Notes: generated by a model not told the origin, from the sequence alone. 64,000 bases of DNA from Modestobacter sp. VKM Ac-2977 (GCF_026968045.1 NZ_JAPVBQ010000002.1:174933-238932), one strand, 5' to 3'; positions 9,131-22,867 are shown, counted from the first letter of the stretch. Made by a program: numbers and translations.

Positions 9131-9796
9131 CTACCTCCGCCGCGCGGTGCCGACGACGTGCGGCGCCATGGGCAGCGGGATCCGCGTGTCCGGCATGCGA
9201 CGACGCTCCAGGCGCTCCACGGCGAAGCCGGCGGCGGTGATCGCCGCAACGGTGTCGCGTCCGACGTGGCATCCGCCGCTCAGCAACGGCCAGACGGTGC
9301 GGTCGAGGGCGTCCTGCACGATCGTCAGCGGCGGCCGCTCGGCCCGGACGTGCTCCCAGAAGACCACGCGCCCGCCGGGGCGCAACACGCGGTGCAGCTC
9401 GCGCAGCGCGCCCAGCTGGTCGGCCACGCTGCACAGGACCAGCGTGACGACGGCCGTGTCGAACTCGCGGTCGCCGGCGGGCAAGGCCTCCGCGACGCCG
9501 TCCACCACGCTCACCGGCACGGGTGCCCGTTCGGCGGCCTGCTCGGCGAGTCGGCGCAGGTGCGGCTCCGGCTCGACGGCGACCACCTGACTGACTGCGC
9601 GCGGGTAGTGCGCGAAGTTGGTGCCCGATCCCGCCCCGACCTCGAGCACCCGGCCGGCAATGTCGGCGAGCAGTCTCCCCCGGACCTCGGCCAGTCCGAA
9701 CCGCTCCCCCGCCGCGGCCAGCCGGCCGAAGGCACGGGCGAAGACGGGGTGGTGGACAGGCGCGGGAGGGGCCGGCACAGCCCCAGGATCGGTCAC
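9131..9796 (-). CDS. Class I SAM-dependent methyltransferase
   Basis: 221 residues from GTG 9796. Motif I is VLEVGAGSGTNFAHYP (about 50-65), followed by VVAVEPEPHLRRLA and the acidic motif FDTAVVTLVLCSVAD. LRPGGRVVFWEHVR follows, as in the UbiE/Methyltransf_11 group. The C-terminal part (TVWPLLSGGCHVGRDT) is typical of the METTL7-like/phospholipid-methyltransferase-like subset. The substrate is unknown. It lies 33 bases downstream of purU on the same strand and may be read with it. Confidence 0.88.
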   Translation of the reverse strand: MTDPGAVPAPPAPVHHPVFARAFGRLAAAGERFGLAEVRGRLLADIAGRVLEVGAGSGTNFAHYPRAVSQVVAVEPEPHLRRLAEQAAERAPVPVSVVDGVAEALPAGDREFDTAVVTLVLCSVADQLGALRELHRVLRPGGRVVFWEHVRAERPPLTIVQDALDRTVWPLLSGGCHVGRDTVAAITAAGFAVERLERRRMPDTRIPLPMAPHVVGTARRR

Positions 9797-9829
9797 ACGC
9801 CTGTGGACGTCAGGCCGTCGCCGCCGGGT

Positions 9830-10678
9830 TCAGCGGAAGACGACCGTGCTGTGACCGTTGAGCAGCACCCGCCGCTCGCTGTGCCAGCGCACGGCCCGGG
9901 AGAGCGCGAGCGCCTCGGCGTCCTGGCCCACGGTGGCCAGTGCGCGGGGGTCGTGGGTGTGGTCGATCCGGATGACCTCCTGCTCGATGATGGGGCCCTC
10001 GTCCAGCTCGGGGGTCACGTAGTGGGCGGTCGCCCCCACCAGCTTGACGCCGCGGTCGAACGCCTGGTGGTAGGGCTTGGCGCCCTTGAAGCCCGGCAGG
10101 AACGAGTGGTGGATGTTGATCGCCCGTCCGTACAGCGCCGCGCACGTCTCGTCGGAGAGGACCTGCATGTACCGGGCCAGCACCACCAGGTCGACGCGGT
10201 GCTCGTCGACCAGTTCGAGCAGGCGGGCCTCGGACTCGCCCTTGGTGGCCGGGGTCACGGGCACGTGCACGAAGGGCAGGCCGGCGGCCTCCGCCATCGG
10301 CCGCAGGTCCTCGTGGTTGGAGACCACCGCGACCAGCTCTCCGCCCAGGTTGCCCGCCCGCCACCGGAAGACCAGGTCGTTCAGGCAGTGCCCGAGCTTG
10401 GAGACCATCACCAGGATCCGCTCCGGCTGATCGCCGGCGACCCGGTACGACATCCCGAACTCGTCGGCCACCGCGCCGAATGCCTGGGACAGGTCTTCGG
10501 CGTCGGTGCCCTCGGCACCGACGAACGCCGTACGCAGGAACAGCTGCCCGCGGAGTGGGTCGTCGAACTGCTGGTGCTCGACGATGTCGCAGCCGTGCTC
10601 GAACAGGAACGAGCTGACGGCGTGCACGATGCCCGGGCGCTCGGCGCAACTGAGCGTGAGGGTGAAGGGGTGGGACAC
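9830..10678 (-). CDS. purU: Formyltetrahydrofolate deformylase PurU
   Basis: 282 residues from GTG 10678, just after a GGAGG ribosome site; the upstream extension overlaps the sdaA stop. An ACT domain (about 1-80, LTLSCAERPGIVHAVSSFL) precedes a formyltransferase-like domain. The latter has the catalytic INIHHSFLPGFKGA (Asn/His) and VTPELDEGPII (Asp). It hydrolyses 10-formyl-THF to formate and THF, recycling folate loaded by the dimethylglycine and sarcosine oxidases. It follows sdaA by 10 bases in the same operon. Confidence 0.95.
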   Translation of the reverse strand: MSHPFTLTLSCAERPGIVHAVSSFLFEHGCDIVEHQQFDDPLRGQLFLRTAFVGAEGTDAEDLSQAFGAVADEFGMSYRVAGDQPERILVMVSKLGHCLNDLVFRWRAGNLGGELVAVVSNHEDLRPMAEAAGLPFVHVPVTPATKGESEARLLELVDEHRVDLVVLARYMQVLSDETCAALYGRAINIHHSFLPGFKGAKPYHQAFDRGVKLVGATAHYVTPELDEGPIIEQEVIRIDHTHDPRALATVGQDAEALALSRAVRWHSERRVLLNGHSTVVFR

Positions 10679-10688
10679 GGGTGCCTCC

Positions 10689-12062
10689 TCAGCACTCGAC
10701 GATGTTGAGCGCCAGCCCGCCACGGGCGGTCTCCTTGTATTTGTCCTTCATGTCCGCGCCGGTCTCGCGCATGGTCTTGATCGCCTTGTCCAGCGAGACG
10801 TGGTGCCGGCCGTCGCCCCGGACGGCCATGCGGGCCGCGGTGATGGCCTTGATCGAGCCGACGGCGTTGCGCTCGATGCACGGGATCTGCACGAGCCCGC
10901 CGACGGGGTCGCAGGTGAGGCCGAGGTTGTGCTCGATGCCGATCTCCGCGGCGTTCTCCACCTGTTCCGGCGTCCCCCCGATGAGCTCGGCGAGGCCCGC
11001 GGCGGCCATGGAGCAGGCGGAGCCGACCTCCCCCTGACAACCCACCTCCGCACCCGAGATGGACGCGTTCTCCTTGAACAGCAGCCCGATCGCCGCGGCG
11101 GTGAGCAGGAAGCGCACCACCCCGTCCTCGGAGTAGGAGTCGACGAAGTCGCGGTAGTAGTGCAGGACGGCGGGCACGATGCCGGCGGCGCCGTTGGTGG
11201 GAGCGGTGACCACCTGTCCGCCGGCCGCGTTCTCCTCGTTGACCGAGAGGGCGTAGAGGGTCACCCACTCCATCGCCCGGAGCGGGTCGGACTCGTCCGG
11301 GTGCTCCTCCAGCTGGGTGCGGAGTGCGGCGGCGCGCCGGCGGACCTTGAGCCCCCCGGGCAGGACGCCGGAGGCCCGGGTACCGCGGTCCACGCACTCC
11401 TGCATCACCGACCAGATGTGCAGCAGCCCGGCGCGGACCTCCGCCTCGGTGCGCCAGGCCAGCTCGTTGGCCAGCATCACGTCGCTGATCCGCAGGCCCG
11501 CCTCCCGCGTCCGGGCCAGCAGCTCGTCACCGGTGTGGAACGGGTACCGCACCGGTGTCGGGTCCTCGACGATGGCCGGGTTGCCCGCGTCGTCCTCGTC
11601 CAGGACGAACCCGCCGCCGACCGAGTAGTACTCCCGTCGGCTGATCTCCTCGCCGTGTGCGTCCAGCGCCCGGAAGAGCATGCCGTTGCTGTGGAAGTCC
11701 AGGCGCTTGCGCCGGTGGAGCACGACGTCGTCGTCGATGGAGAAGGAGATGAGGTGCTCGCCCGCCAGCCGGAGCGTGCCCTCGGTGCGCACGGCATCGA
11801 CCCGGGGTTGGGCCGCCACCGGGTCGACGAGGTCGGGTTGCTCGCCCTCGAGACCCAGGACGACCGCCTTGACGCTGCCGTGCCCGTGCCCGGTGGCCCC
11901 GAGCGACCCGAAGAGCTCGCAGCGCACACCGGCGACACGTGGGAGCAGTGCCTCGTCGTGCAGCCGGGACGCGAAGGAGCAGGCCGCACGCATGGGCCCG
12001 ACGGTGTGCGAGCTGGAGGGGCCGATCCCCACCTTGAACAGGTCGAAGGCGCTGATGGTCAT
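10689..12062 (-). CDS. sdaA: L-serine ammonia-lyase (iron-sulfur type)
   Basis: 457 residues from ATG 12062 ([20 protein letters not shown], the family start). The N-terminal beta domain is followed by the alpha domain with cluster cysteines in [16 protein letters not shown] and [14 protein letters not shown]. It converts serine to pyruvate and ammonia, the exit step of the betaine-glycine-serine route in this window. It is divergent from gntR, with a palindromic operator between them, and is followed at once by purU. Confidence 0.96.
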   Translation of the reverse strand: MTISAFDLFKVGIGPSSSHTVGPMRAACSFASRLHDEALLPRVAGVRCELFGSLGATGHGHGSVKAVVLGLEGEQPDLVDPVAAQPRVDAVRTEGTLRLAGEHLISFSIDDDVVLHRRKRLDFHSNGMLFRALDAHGEEISRREYYSVGGGFVLDEDDAGNPAIVEDPTPVRYPFHTGDELLARTREAGLRISDVMLANELAWRTEAEVRAGLLHIWSVMQECVDRGTRASGVLPGGLKVRRRAAALRTQLEEHPDESDPLRAMEWVTLYALSVNEENAAGGQVVTAPTNGAAGIVPAVLHYYRDFVDSYSEDGVVRFLLTAAAIGLLFKENASISGAEVGCQGEVGSACSMAAAGLAELIGGTPEQVENAAEIGIEHNLGLTCDPVGGLVQIPCIERNAVGSIKAITAARMAVRGDGRHHVSLDKAIKTMRETGADMKDKYKETARGGLALNIVEC

Positions 12063-12105
12063 GCGGGCTCCTCGCAGCACCGGCGGCCGGAGCGGGACGT
12101 CGCGA

Positions 12106-12134
12106 TCAACCGGCTGATATACCAGTTGTAGGAT
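12106..12134 (+). promoter_or_regulatory. Candidate gntR promoter enclosing the operator, possibly leaderless
   Basis: TCAACC (12106-12111), a 17-base spacer and TAGGAT (12129-12134) would start transcription at about 12141, the gntR ATG itself. The palindrome CTGATATACCAG lies wholly inside the spacer, which would give direct autorepression. The -35 match is weak. Confidence 0.4.
12114..12125. promoter_or_regulatory. GntR operator between sdaA and gntR
   Basis: CTGATATACCAG has the palindromic form CTG-N-TATA-N-CAG. The identical 12-mer, reverse-complemented, lies just downstream of the glyA promoter at 22707-22718. The flanks also match (ACTGGTATATCAG in both). It lies 52 bases upstream of sdaA and 16 bases upstream of the gntR ATG. 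Confidence 0.75.
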
Positions 12135-12140
12135 CAGCGT

Positions 12141-12866
12141 ATGTCTTTCACCACATGGAGGCAAGCCTCGGTGATCGTCACCCCCTACGATCGGGGCGTG
12201 ACCGCCGTACCGCTGGACCTGGACCCATCCGCCGTCACGTCCCTGGCGGACAAGGCCTACGTGGCGATCAGGGACCGGCTGATCATGCTGTCCATCAGCC
12301 CCGGCGATCCCATCGACGACGACGGACTCGCCCAGGATCTCGGCGTGGGCCGGACCCCGGTCCGCGAGGCGCTGAAGCGGCTGGAGGTCGACCGCCTGGT
12401 CGTGTCGTACCCACGACGCGGCACGTTCGCGACCGGCATGGACATCTCCGACCTCGCCCACATCTCCGACATCCGCGCTCAGCTGGAACCGCTGGCTGCC
12501 CGCCGCGCCGCGGACCGGGCCTCCCGCACCGGGCCGGGTGAGCTCGACCAGCTGGCCAAGAGCATCGAGCACCTCGACGTGGCCCAACTCGACCGGACGG
12601 AGCTGATGCGCTGGGACCTGGCCGTGCACCGGGCCATCTACCGGGCCGCCGGCAACCCGCACCTCGAGGACGTGCTCATCCGCTACGACAACCTGGCGAC
12701 GCGCATCTTCTGCCTGTTCCTGGACCGCCTGCCGAGGGTCGACGAGCACGTCGGCGAACACGTCGACCTGCTCCGGGCGATCGCGGCCGGTGAAGCCGAC
12801 CGGGCCGACGACCTCGCCCGGGAGCACGTGCTCGGCTTCGAGCGGGCCATCCGCGCGGTGATCTGA
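12141..12866 (+). CDS. GntR family regulator (FadR/FCD type), likely controller of the sarcosine-serine genes
   Basis: 241 residues from ATG 12141; GTG 12199 is an alternative start. The winged HTH lies at about 35-100 ([37 protein letters not shown]). The C-terminal FCD domain (about 105-235) has metal-binding His positions in [23 protein letters not shown] and REHVLG. It is transcribed divergently from sdaA across a palindrome that recurs at glyA, so it probably represses both units and itself. The effector is likely an intermediate such as sarcosine, glycine or serine (inference). Confidence 0.92.
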   Translation: MSFTTWRQASVIVTPYDRGVTAVPLDLDPSAVTSLADKAYVAIRDRLIMLSISPGDPIDDDGLAQDLGVGRTPVREALKRLEVDRLVVSYPRRGTFATGMDISDLAHISDIRAQLEPLAARRAADRASRTGPGELDQLAKSIEHLDVAQLDRTELMRWDLAVHRAIYRAAGNPHLEDVLIRYDNLATRIFCLFLDRLPRVDEHVGEHVDLLRAIAAGEADRADDLAREHVLGFERAIRAVI

Positions 12867-12887
12867 CCGACGGGGACCGCTGCCCGG

Positions 12888-13760
12888 TCACACCGTCTCG
12901 ACAGCCGCCAGGACGGTGAGGACGTCTCGCGTGGCCGCCACGTCGTGCACGCGCAGCACCGCAGCACCCCGCTGGGCGGCGAGGACGGCCGCGGCCAGGG
13001 AGGCGGGCAGCCGCTCCCCCACGGCCCGACCGGTGAGCTGCCCGAGCATGGACTTGCGGGACAGCCCGACCATGATCGGCACCCCCAGGCTGCTGAGCCT
13101 GCCGAGGGACGCCAGGAGCGCGAGGTTGTGCGACACGTCCTTCCCGAACCCGAAGCCCGGATCGACCACCAGGTGCTCCGGGCGGACGCCGGCCTCGAGG
13201 CAGGCCCGCAGTCGCTCGGCGAGGAAGGCACGCACCTCGGGCACGACTGCCTCGTAGCGGGGCTCGCGCTGCATGGTGTCCGGCGAGCCCTGCATGTGCA
13301 TCAGGCACACCGGCACCCCCGACTCCGCGGCGGCCTGCAGAGCGCCCGGTGACCGTAGTGCCCGTACGTCGTTGATCATGCTCGCGCCGGCGGCGACGGC
13401 CTCCCGCATCACCTCGGGCCGCGAGGTGTCCACCGACAGCGGGACCGGGACCCGCCGCACCAGTGCCTCGACCACCGGGACGACGCGGTCCAGCTCCTCG
13501 GCGAGGGTCGGCGGGCGGGAACCGGGCCGCGTGGACTCCCCGCCGACGTCGATGAGGTCCGCCCCCTCGTCGGCGAGCGTGCACCCGTGCTCCACGGCTG
13601 CGGCGACGGTGGGACACCGCCCCACGTCGGAGAAGGAGTCGGGAGTGACGTTGAGGATGCCGCAGACCAACGGCCGCCTCGCCGCGAGAGCCCGACCGAG
13701 GAGGTGCGGCGAGCCGGAACCGCCCGCGGGCAGACCGGGCACAGCGTGCGCCAGGGCCAT
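12888..13760 (-). CDS. folP: Dihydropteroate synthase
   Basis: 290 residues from ATG 13760. LNVTPDSFSD (37-45), DVGGESTRPGS, the SVDTS segment, MINDV, MHMQGSP and GLSRKSMLG are the pterin and p-aminobenzoate binding loops of DHPS. It makes the folate precursor 7,8-dihydropteroate. It follows the dimethylglycine oxidase gene, and no other folate synthesis gene is present. It may supply extra folate for the THF-dependent demethylating oxidases. A strong hairpin separates it from them, so it may be expressed at a lower level. It could be a second DHPS paralogue. Confidence 0.93.
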   Translation of the reverse strand: MALAHAVPGLPAGGSGSPHLLGRALAARRPLVCGILNVTPDSFSDVGRCPTVAAAVEHGCTLADEGADLIDVGGESTRPGSRPPTLAEELDRVVPVVEALVRRVPVPLSVDTSRPEVMREAVAAGASMINDVRALRSPGALQAAAESGVPVCLMHMQGSPDTMQREPRYEAVVPEVRAFLAERLRACLEAGVRPEHLVVDPGFGFGKDVSHNLALLASLGRLSSLGVPIMVGLSRKSMLGQLTGRAVGERLPASLAAAVLAAQRGAAVLRVHDVAATRDVLTVLAAVETV

Positions 13761-13782
13761 GACGTCGTCCGATCTGGTCTGT

Positions 13783-13813
13783 CCCGGGCATGCCGTCCGG
13801 TGGCATGCCCGGG
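13783..13813 (-). terminator. Hairpin between dimethylglycine oxidase gene and folP
   Basis: CCCGGGCATGCC (13783-13794) pairs perfectly with 13802-13813 around a 7-base loop, 14 bases past the oxidase stop. No U-tract follows, as is usual in this phylum. It probably terminates or attenuates the long glyA-sox transcript before folP. Confidence 0.65.
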
Positions 13814-13826
13814 AGTGGGTCCCGGC

Positions 13827-16924
<3,098 letters not shown>

Positions 16925-16932
<8 letters not shown>

Positions 16933-19792
16933 CGCGACGGGCTCCTTCGGGGTCGACCAGCACCGAGCCGGTGACCTCGGCCGGGACGAGGGTGCCGTTG
17001 ACGGGGACGTGGACGGTGTCGCCGATGCGCGACCGGCCGCCCTTGACCAGGGCGAGCGCGAAGGGACGCGCCAGCTCGGCGCTGCGGTAGCTGGAGGTGA
17101 CGTGGCCGAGCATGGGCACCGGCGGCGGTGGCAGCTGGCCGTCGGGGTGGAGTTCCACGATCTGCGAGCCCTCCGGCAGCACCGTCCGCCGGTCGACGGG
17201 CAGGAGCCCGACCAGCTGCTTGCGCAGCGGGTCCTGGTTGGCCTGGCGGGCGAAGGAGCGCTTGCCGACGAAGTCGGGCTTCTTCTTCGACACCGCCCAG
17301 GCCATGCCCAGGTCGTGCGGGGTGACGGTGCCGTCGGTGTCCTGCCCGATGATCGGGTACCCCTTCTCCGCCCGCAGGACGTGCATGGTCTCGGTGCCGT
17401 ACGGCGTGATCCCGTACGGGCGGCCGGCCTCGAGCAGCCGTTCCCACACCGCGACCCCGTACCAGGGGTTGACGTAGACCTCGAAGGCGAGCTCGCCGGA
17501 GAAGCTGATCCGGGCCAGCCGGACCGGCACCCCGTCGAGGGCGGTGTCCCGCCAGGTCATGAACGGGAACGCCTCGTTGGCGACGTCCACCTGCGGGAAG
17601 AGGGCGCCGATGACGTCGCGGGAGCGGGGGCCGACGACGGGGAACGTGTTCCACTGCTCGGTGACCGAGGTGCAGTGCACCCGCAGGTCCGGCCACTCCG
17701 TCTGGGCCCACTCCTCCATCCAGTCGAGGACCTTCGCCGCACCGCCGGTGGTGGTGAGCAGCAGGAAGCGGTCCTCCGCCAGGCGCAGCACGGTGCCGTC
17801 GTCGATCACCATGCCGTCGACGCCGCACATGACGCCGTAGCGGACGGAGCCGACCTTCAGGCTGCTCATCATGTTCGTGTACAGCCGGTCGAGCAGGACG
17901 GCGGCGTCGGGACCCTGCACGTCGATCTTGCCCAGCGTCGAGCCGTCGAGGATGCCGACGCCGGTGCGGGCGGCGGCGCACTCGCGGAGGACCGCCGTCT
18001 CCATGTCCTCGCCGGGGCGCGGGTAGTGGCGGGGACGCTTCCACTGACCGACGTCCTCGAAGACCGCGCCGGCCGCCACGTGCCAGTCGTGCAGCGACGT
18101 GACCCGCTCGGGGTCGAAGAGCCGACCGCGGTCGCGGCCGGCGAGGGCAGCGAAGGCCACCGGGGTGTAGGGCGGCCGGAACGTGGTGGTCCCGGTGGCC
18201 TGCACCGGGACCCCGAGCAGCTCGGCGGTGATCCCCGAGGCCAGGACGCCGGAGGTCTTGCCCTGGTCGTGCGCGGTCCCGATCGTCGTGTAGCGCTTGA
18301 TGTGCTCGATGGAGCGCAGTCCGGCCCCGACCGCGCGGGCGATGTCGGCCACCGTCGCGTCGCGCTGCAGGTCGACGAACGAGGTGTTCCCGTCGGCGCC
18401 GGAGGTGTCCGGCACCCGCCACAGCACCAGGGGCGCCGCCGGGACGACCGGCTCTGGCGCCGTGGGCAGCCGGTCCTCCCCCGGCGGCGCGACCGCCAGC
18501 GCGGTCAGGGCCGCGCGGGCCACGCGCTGCCCGTCGGCCAGGCACCCGGCCAGGTCGAGCACACCGGCCGCCGCGCCGGTGACCGACAGGCGGTCGAGCT
18601 CCTCCGCGGGGAGGAACGCCCCGAGGGCCTCGTCGTAGCGGAGCCGGCCGCGGGCCTGGCTGAACAGGTGCACCGCCGGGTTCCAGCCACCGCTGACCAG
18701 CAGCAGGTCGCAGGCGATCGCGCTGCCGGCGCCGACCTGCCCGTCCACGAACGGGGCGACGAGGGCGTGCGTGACCCGCTCGACGCCCTGCGTCGCCGTC
18801 ACGACGGCCCCGGACAGGACCCGGATCCCGGCACGCTCGCACTCCTCCCGGCGCGGCGAGCCCGCCGGCCGGGCGTCGACCACTGCCTCGACGGCCACGC
18901 CCGCGCGGTGCAGGTCCAGGGCGGCGTCGTAGGCGCTGTCGTTCGTGGTGAACACGACGGCCTGGCGGCCGGGCAGCACGCCGTAGCGGTGCAGGAACGT
19001 GCGCGCGGCGCCGGCGAGCATCGTGCCCGGGCGGTCGTTGTCCGCGAACACGACCGGTCGCTCGTGGGCTCCGGTCGCGACGACGACGGAGCGGGCCCGG
19101 AGCCGCCACACCCGCTGGCGGGAGACGTGCCTGGGCGCCGCCGTCCCGAGGTGGTCGGTGCGCCGCTCCAGGGCCAGGACGAAGCCGTCGTCGTAGCTGC
19201 CGAAGGCGGTGGTGCGCTGCAGGTGCAGGACCTCCGGGTGGCCGGCGAGCTCGGCGACCGCCGCGGCGACCCACTCCAGCGCCGGGGCGTCGTCGAGGCG
19301 GTCGGTGCCACCCAGCAGCGACCCGCCCGCCTCGGACTGCTCGTCGACCAGGGCGACGCGGGCACCGGAACGGGCGGCGGTGAGCGCGGCGGTCAGCCCC
19401 GCCGGCCCGGCACCCACCACGAGCACGTCGACGTGATGGTGGACGGCGTCGTACCGGGCGGAGTCGGAGATCTCGGCGAGGCGGCCCTGCCCCGGCAGGC
19501 CGTGGGCGACCAGCCCGTCGTGGAGTTCCACCGTGGTGGCCAGCAGCATGGGCTCGGGGAACGGCTCCTCGATCTGCACCAGGCCACCGGGGTCCTCGGC
19601 CCAGGCCGCGGCGATGCCGCGGGGGCGGCCCAGCTTGACGCTCGTGGCGACCTGGTGCCGGCCGGAGGCGAGCAGGGCCGAGGCGAGCGTGTCACCGGGA
19701 TGGCCGGTGTGGGTCTGCCCGTCGAAGGTGAACTCGAGGGTCGTGCCGCGGTCGATGCGACCACCCTCGGCGGTGCGGAAGGGGCTGGTCAT
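16925..19792 (-). CDS. soxA: Sarcosine oxidase alpha subunit
   Basis: 955 residues from ATG 19792, overlapping the soxD stop (ATGA). Residues 1-100 form a ferredoxin-like domain. A NAD-binding fold follows (DVLVVGAGPAGLTAALTAARSG, RALVDEQSEAGGSL region), with a second nucleotide site near ARSVVVATGAHERPVVF. The C-terminal 380 residues are a GcvT-like folate domain (ILDGSTLGKIDVQGPDA, RISFSGELAFEVYV, LRAEKGYPIIGQD). It binds NAD and tetrahydrofolate and receives the methyl group as 5,10-methylene-THF. Confidence 0.95.
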
Positions 19793-20100
19793 GAGGCTGT
19801 GCTCCTGCGTGCCCTCGCGGGCTCGGTCGCGTGCGGCTCGGGGTCGTCGAGGCGCTGGACGCGCTCGAAGCGGTAGGTGGTGGTGTCGCGCACCGCGTTG
19901 AACCAGCGACGGCAGCCGGCGCTGTGGCACCAGCGCTCGGCGAAGCGGCCCTTGGTGTTGTCGCGGAAGAAGACGTAGTGCGCCCACTCCTCGTCGGAGA
20001 CCTCGGCGGGGGCGTCCGGGTACGGGACGTGGGCCTGGCCGCCGTAGTGGAACTCGACCTCCTCGCGGGGGCCGCACCACGGGCATTCGATGAGCTGCAC
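19789..20100 (-). CDS. soxD: Sarcosine oxidase delta subunit
   Basis: 103 residues from GTG 20100. The protein starts QLIECPWCGPREE. Cys6, Cys9, His59 and Cys63 fall at the zinc-binding positions known for SoxD. EVEFHYGGQAH and YVFFRDNTKGRFAERWCH are family signatures. It is the zinc subunit of heterotetrameric sarcosine oxidase and is tightly coupled to soxA. Confidence 0.95.
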   Translation of the reverse strand: MQLIECPWCGPREEVEFHYGGQAHVPYPDAPAEVSDEEWAHYVFFRDNTKGRFAERWCHSAGCRRWFNAVRDTTTYRFERVQRLDDPEPHATEPARARRSTAS

Positions 20101-20114
20101 GGGGACTCCCTGGG

Positions 20115-21347
20115 TCAGTGGGCCACGGCGGCGGCGCCGTGCTCGTCGACCAGTGCGCCGGTGACGAAGCGGTCGAGGGTGAACGGCGCCACGTTCGCGT
20201 GCGGCTCGCCGTGGGCGATGGTGTGCGCCAGGGCCCAGCCGACGCCGGGGGTGGCCTTGAACCCGCCGGTGCCCCAGCCACAGTTCAGGTAGACGTTGTC
20301 GTAGGGGGTCCGGCCCACGATCGGCGAGGCGTCCGGGCTGGTGTCGACGATCCCGGCCCAGGTGCGCAGCAGGTGGGCGCGGGCGAACACCGGGAAGAGC
20401 TCGACCGCGGCGGCCATCTGACGCTCGATGACGTGGAAGGCCCCGCGCTGCCCGTAGCCGTTGTAGGAGTCGACGCCGGCGCCCATGACCAGCTCGCCCT
20501 TGTGCGCCTGGGAGACGTACACGTGCACGGCGTTGGACATGACCACCGTGGGGTGCACGGGCTCGAGCAGTTCGGAGACCAGCGCCTGCAGCGGGTGGCT
20601 CTGCACCGGCACCCTGATGCCCAGCATGTCGGTGAGCACCGAGGTGTGGCCGGCCGCGCAGAGGGCGACCGTGCCGGCGGCGATGGTGCCGCGCGTGGTC
20701 TGCACACCGGTGACCCGGTTGCCCTCGGTGGCGAACCCGGTGACCTCGCAGTCCTGGATGAGGTCGATGCCGGCCTCGTGGGCCCGGCGGGCGAAGCCCC
20801 AGGCGACGTAGTCGTGCTTGGCGATGCCGGCCCGGGGCTGGTAGGTGGCCCCCAGGACGGGATAGCGGATGTCGGTGGAGGTGTTGACGATCGGGCAGAC
20901 CTTGCGGACCTCGTCGGGCTCCAGCCACTCCGCGTCGACACCGTTGAGCTTGTTGGCCTCGACCCGCCGCACGCTGTCGCGGACGTCCTGCAGGGTGTGG
21001 GCGAGGTTGAGCACGCCGCGCTGGCTGAACAGGATCGGGTAGCCGAGGTCCTCCTCGAGCCCCTCCCACAGCTTCAGCGACGCCTCGTAGATCGCCGAGC
21101 TCTCGTCCCACAGGTAGTTGGAGCGGATGATCGTCGTGTTGCGGGCCATGTTGCCGCCGCCCAGCCAGCCCTTCTCCAGGACGGCGACGTTCGTGATCCC
21201 GTGGTTCTTCGCCAGGTAGTGCGCGGTGGCCAGGCCGTGCCCGCCGCCGCCCACGATCACCACGTCGTAGGACCGCTTCGGCTCCGGGTCACGCCACAGG
21301 AAGTCGGGGTGCTCCGGCAGGTCCGCGCCGGGGGTGCGGGGGTTCAT
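20115..21347 (-). CDS. soxB: Sarcosine oxidase beta subunit
   Basis: 410 residues from ATG 21347, overlapping the glyA stop (ATGA). A DAO-type FAD fold ([17 protein letters not shown], 29-45) is followed by the SoxB motif [18 protein letters not shown]. His178 in [12 protein letters not shown] is at the place of the covalent FMN-binding His of characterised SoxB proteins. It oxidises sarcosine to glycine with release of hydrogen peroxide. The open frame upstream only shadows glyA. Confidence 0.96.
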   Translation of the reverse strand: MNPRTPGADLPEHPDFLWRDPEPKRSYDVVIVGGGGHGLATAHYLAKNHGITNVAVLEKGWLGGGNMARNTTIIRSNYLWDESSAIYEASLKLWEGLEEDLGYPILFSQRGVLNLAHTLQDVRDSVRRVEANKLNGVDAEWLEPDEVRKVCPIVNTSTDIRYPVLGATYQPRAGIAKHDYVAWGFARRAHEAGIDLIQDCEVTGFATEGNRVTGVQTTRGTIAAGTVALCAAGHTSVLTDMLGIRVPVQSHPLQALVSELLEPVHPTVVMSNAVHVYVSQAHKGELVMGAGVDSYNGYGQRGAFHVIERQMAAAVELFPVFARAHLLRTWAGIVDTSPDASPIVGRTPYDNVYLNCGWGTGGFKATPGVGWALAHTIAHGEPHANVAPFTLDRFVTGALVDEHGAAAVAH

Positions 21348-22672
21348 CGGGGGACCTCCGTCAGGTCGGGGTAGAGCGGGTGCCGGCCGGCCAGCCGGGT
21401 GACCCGCGTGCGCAGCCCCGCGAGCTGCTCCTCGCCCACCGAGGGCCGCAGCGCGGTGGCGATCACGTCGGCGACCTCGGCGAAGTCGTCGAGGTCGAAG
21501 CCACGCGCCGCCAGGGCCGGGGTGCCGATGCGGACGCCGGAGCTGACCATCGGCGGGCGGGGGTCGAAGGGCACCGCGTTGCGGTTGACGGTGATGCCGA
21601 TCGCGTGCAGCCGGTCCTCGGCCTGCCGGCCGTCCAGCTCCGAGTCCCGCAGGTCCACCAGCACGAGGTGGACGTCGGTGCCGCCGCTGACCACGTCGAT
21701 GCCGGCCGCGCGGGAGTCGGGGGCGAGCAGCCGATCGGCCAGCAGCCGGGCGCCGGCCAGCGTGCGCTCCTGGCGCTCCCGGAAGGCCGGCTCGCCGGCG
21801 AGCTTGAAGGCGACGGCCTTGGCGGCGATCACGTGCTCGAGCGGGCCGCCCTGCTGACCGGGGAAGACCGCGGAGTTGAGCTTCTTGGCCAGCTCCGCCG
21901 TGGCGAGGATGACGCCGCCGCGCGGCCCGCCGAGCGTCTTGTGGGTGGTCGAGGTGACCACGTGTGCGTGCGGGACGGGCGAGGGGTGCAGCCCGGCAGC
22001 GACCAGCCCCGCGAAGTGCGCCATGTCGACCATCAGGTGGGCCCCGACCTCGTCGGCGATCCGCCGGAACTCGGCGAAGTCGAGCTGCCTGGGGTAGGCC
22101 GACCAGCCCGCCACGATGAGCTTGGGCCGCCGCTCGTGGGCCAGCCGCTCGACCTCGGCCATGTCCACGAGGTGGTCGTCGGCTCGGACGTGGTACGCCG
22201 CGACGTCGTAGAGCTTGCCGGAGAAGTTGAGCCGCATGCCGTGGGTCAGGTGGCCCCCGTGGGCCAGGTCCAGCCCCAGGATGGTGTCCCCCGGGTGCAA
22301 CAGGGCCGACATGGCCGCGGCGTTGGCCTGCGCGCCCGAGTGCGGCTGCACGTTGGCGTACTCCGCGCCGAACAGCGCCTTCAGCCGGTCGATGGCCAGC
22401 TGCTCGATCACGTCGACGTGCTCGCACCCGCCGTAGTAGCGCCGCCCCGGGTAGCCCTCGGCGTACTTGTTGGTCAGCACCGAGCCCTGGGCCTGCATGA
22501 CGGCCACCGGCGCGAAGTTCTCACTGGCGATCATCTCCAGCGTCTCCTGCTGCCGGGTCAGTTCGGCCGAGATCGCCCGGTGGACCTCCGGGTCGGTGTC
22601 CGCCAGGGAACGGTCGAGCACGGGGTCCGGGACGGCCACGGCCCGCAGAGCTCCTTCGACCTGCGCCACCAT
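21344..22672 (-). CDS. glyA: Serine hydroxymethyltransferase
   Basis: 442 residues from ATG 22672 with a good ribosome site (GGAGGAG). The PLP lysine is Lys245 in [41 protein letters not shown] and [18 protein letters not shown] are conserved. It condenses glycine from sarcosine with 5,10-methylene-THF made by the same pathway to give serine, which SdaA then deaminates. It is the first gene of glyA-soxB-soxD-soxA-soxG-DMG oxidase. Confidence 0.96.
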   Translation of the reverse strand: MVAQVEGALRAVAVPDPVLDRSLADTDPEVHRAISAELTRQQETLEMIASENFAPVAVMQAQGSVLTNKYAEGYPGRRYYGGCEHVDVIEQLAIDRLKALFGAEYANVQPHSGAQANAAAMSALLHPGDTILGLDLAHGGHLTHGMRLNFSGKLYDVAAYHVRADDHLVDMAEVERLAHERRPKLIVAGWSAYPRQLDFAEFRRIADEVGAHLMVDMAHFAGLVAAGLHPSPVPHAHVVTSTTHKTLGGPRGGVILATAELAKKLNSAVFPGQQGGPLEHVIAAKAVAFKLAGEPAFRERQERTLAGARLLADRLLAPDSRAAGIDVVSGGTDVHLVLVDLRDSELDGRQAEDRLHAIGITVNRNAVPFDPRPPMVSSGVRIGTPALAARGFDLDDFAEVADVIATALRPSVGEEQLAGLRTRVTRLAGRHPLYPDLTEVPR

Positions 22673-22706
22673 CCGGCTCCTCCTGTCAGAGAATTGAGAA
22701 CTAGGA

Positions 22707-22718
22707 CTGGTATATCAG
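22707..22718. promoter_or_regulatory. GntR operator downstream of the glyA promoter
   Basis: CTGGTATATCAG is the reverse complement of the site at 12114-12125. It begins about 10 bases downstream of the -10 box on the transcribed strand, so a bound repressor would overlap the transcription start and block initiation or early elongation. Confidence 0.75.
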
Positions 22719-22727
22719 TCGTGCACC

Positions 22728-22756
22728 ACAGTAGGGTCGGGGTCGAGCGGGGTCAA
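22728..22756 (-). promoter_or_regulatory. glyA-sox operon promoter
   Basis: On the minus strand TTGACC (22756-22751), a 17-base spacer and TACTGT (22733-22728) form a good vegetative-type promoter. It is followed directly by the palindromic operator, then a leader of about 50 bases to the glyA ATG. Confidence 0.65.
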
Positions 22757-22867
22757 GAGACCCGTGGCAACGATGTCCCGCTCGACCGCACCACAGGCGG
22801 CTCCTCCGACCGAGGGAGCCGGACCACCGCCTCCCCCACGCACGTCCGGAGAGAAGGAGACCCCGCC

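Noticed and set aside
9150-10710. Long plus-strand frame opposite the methyltransferase and purU genes, and similar very long antisense frames opposite livMG, soxA, ggt, the tyrosinase and other genes.
   Set aside because: The minus-strand products have full family motifs. The opposite frames are repetitive and rich in Arg, Gln, His and Asp, as expected of mirrored GC-rich codons.
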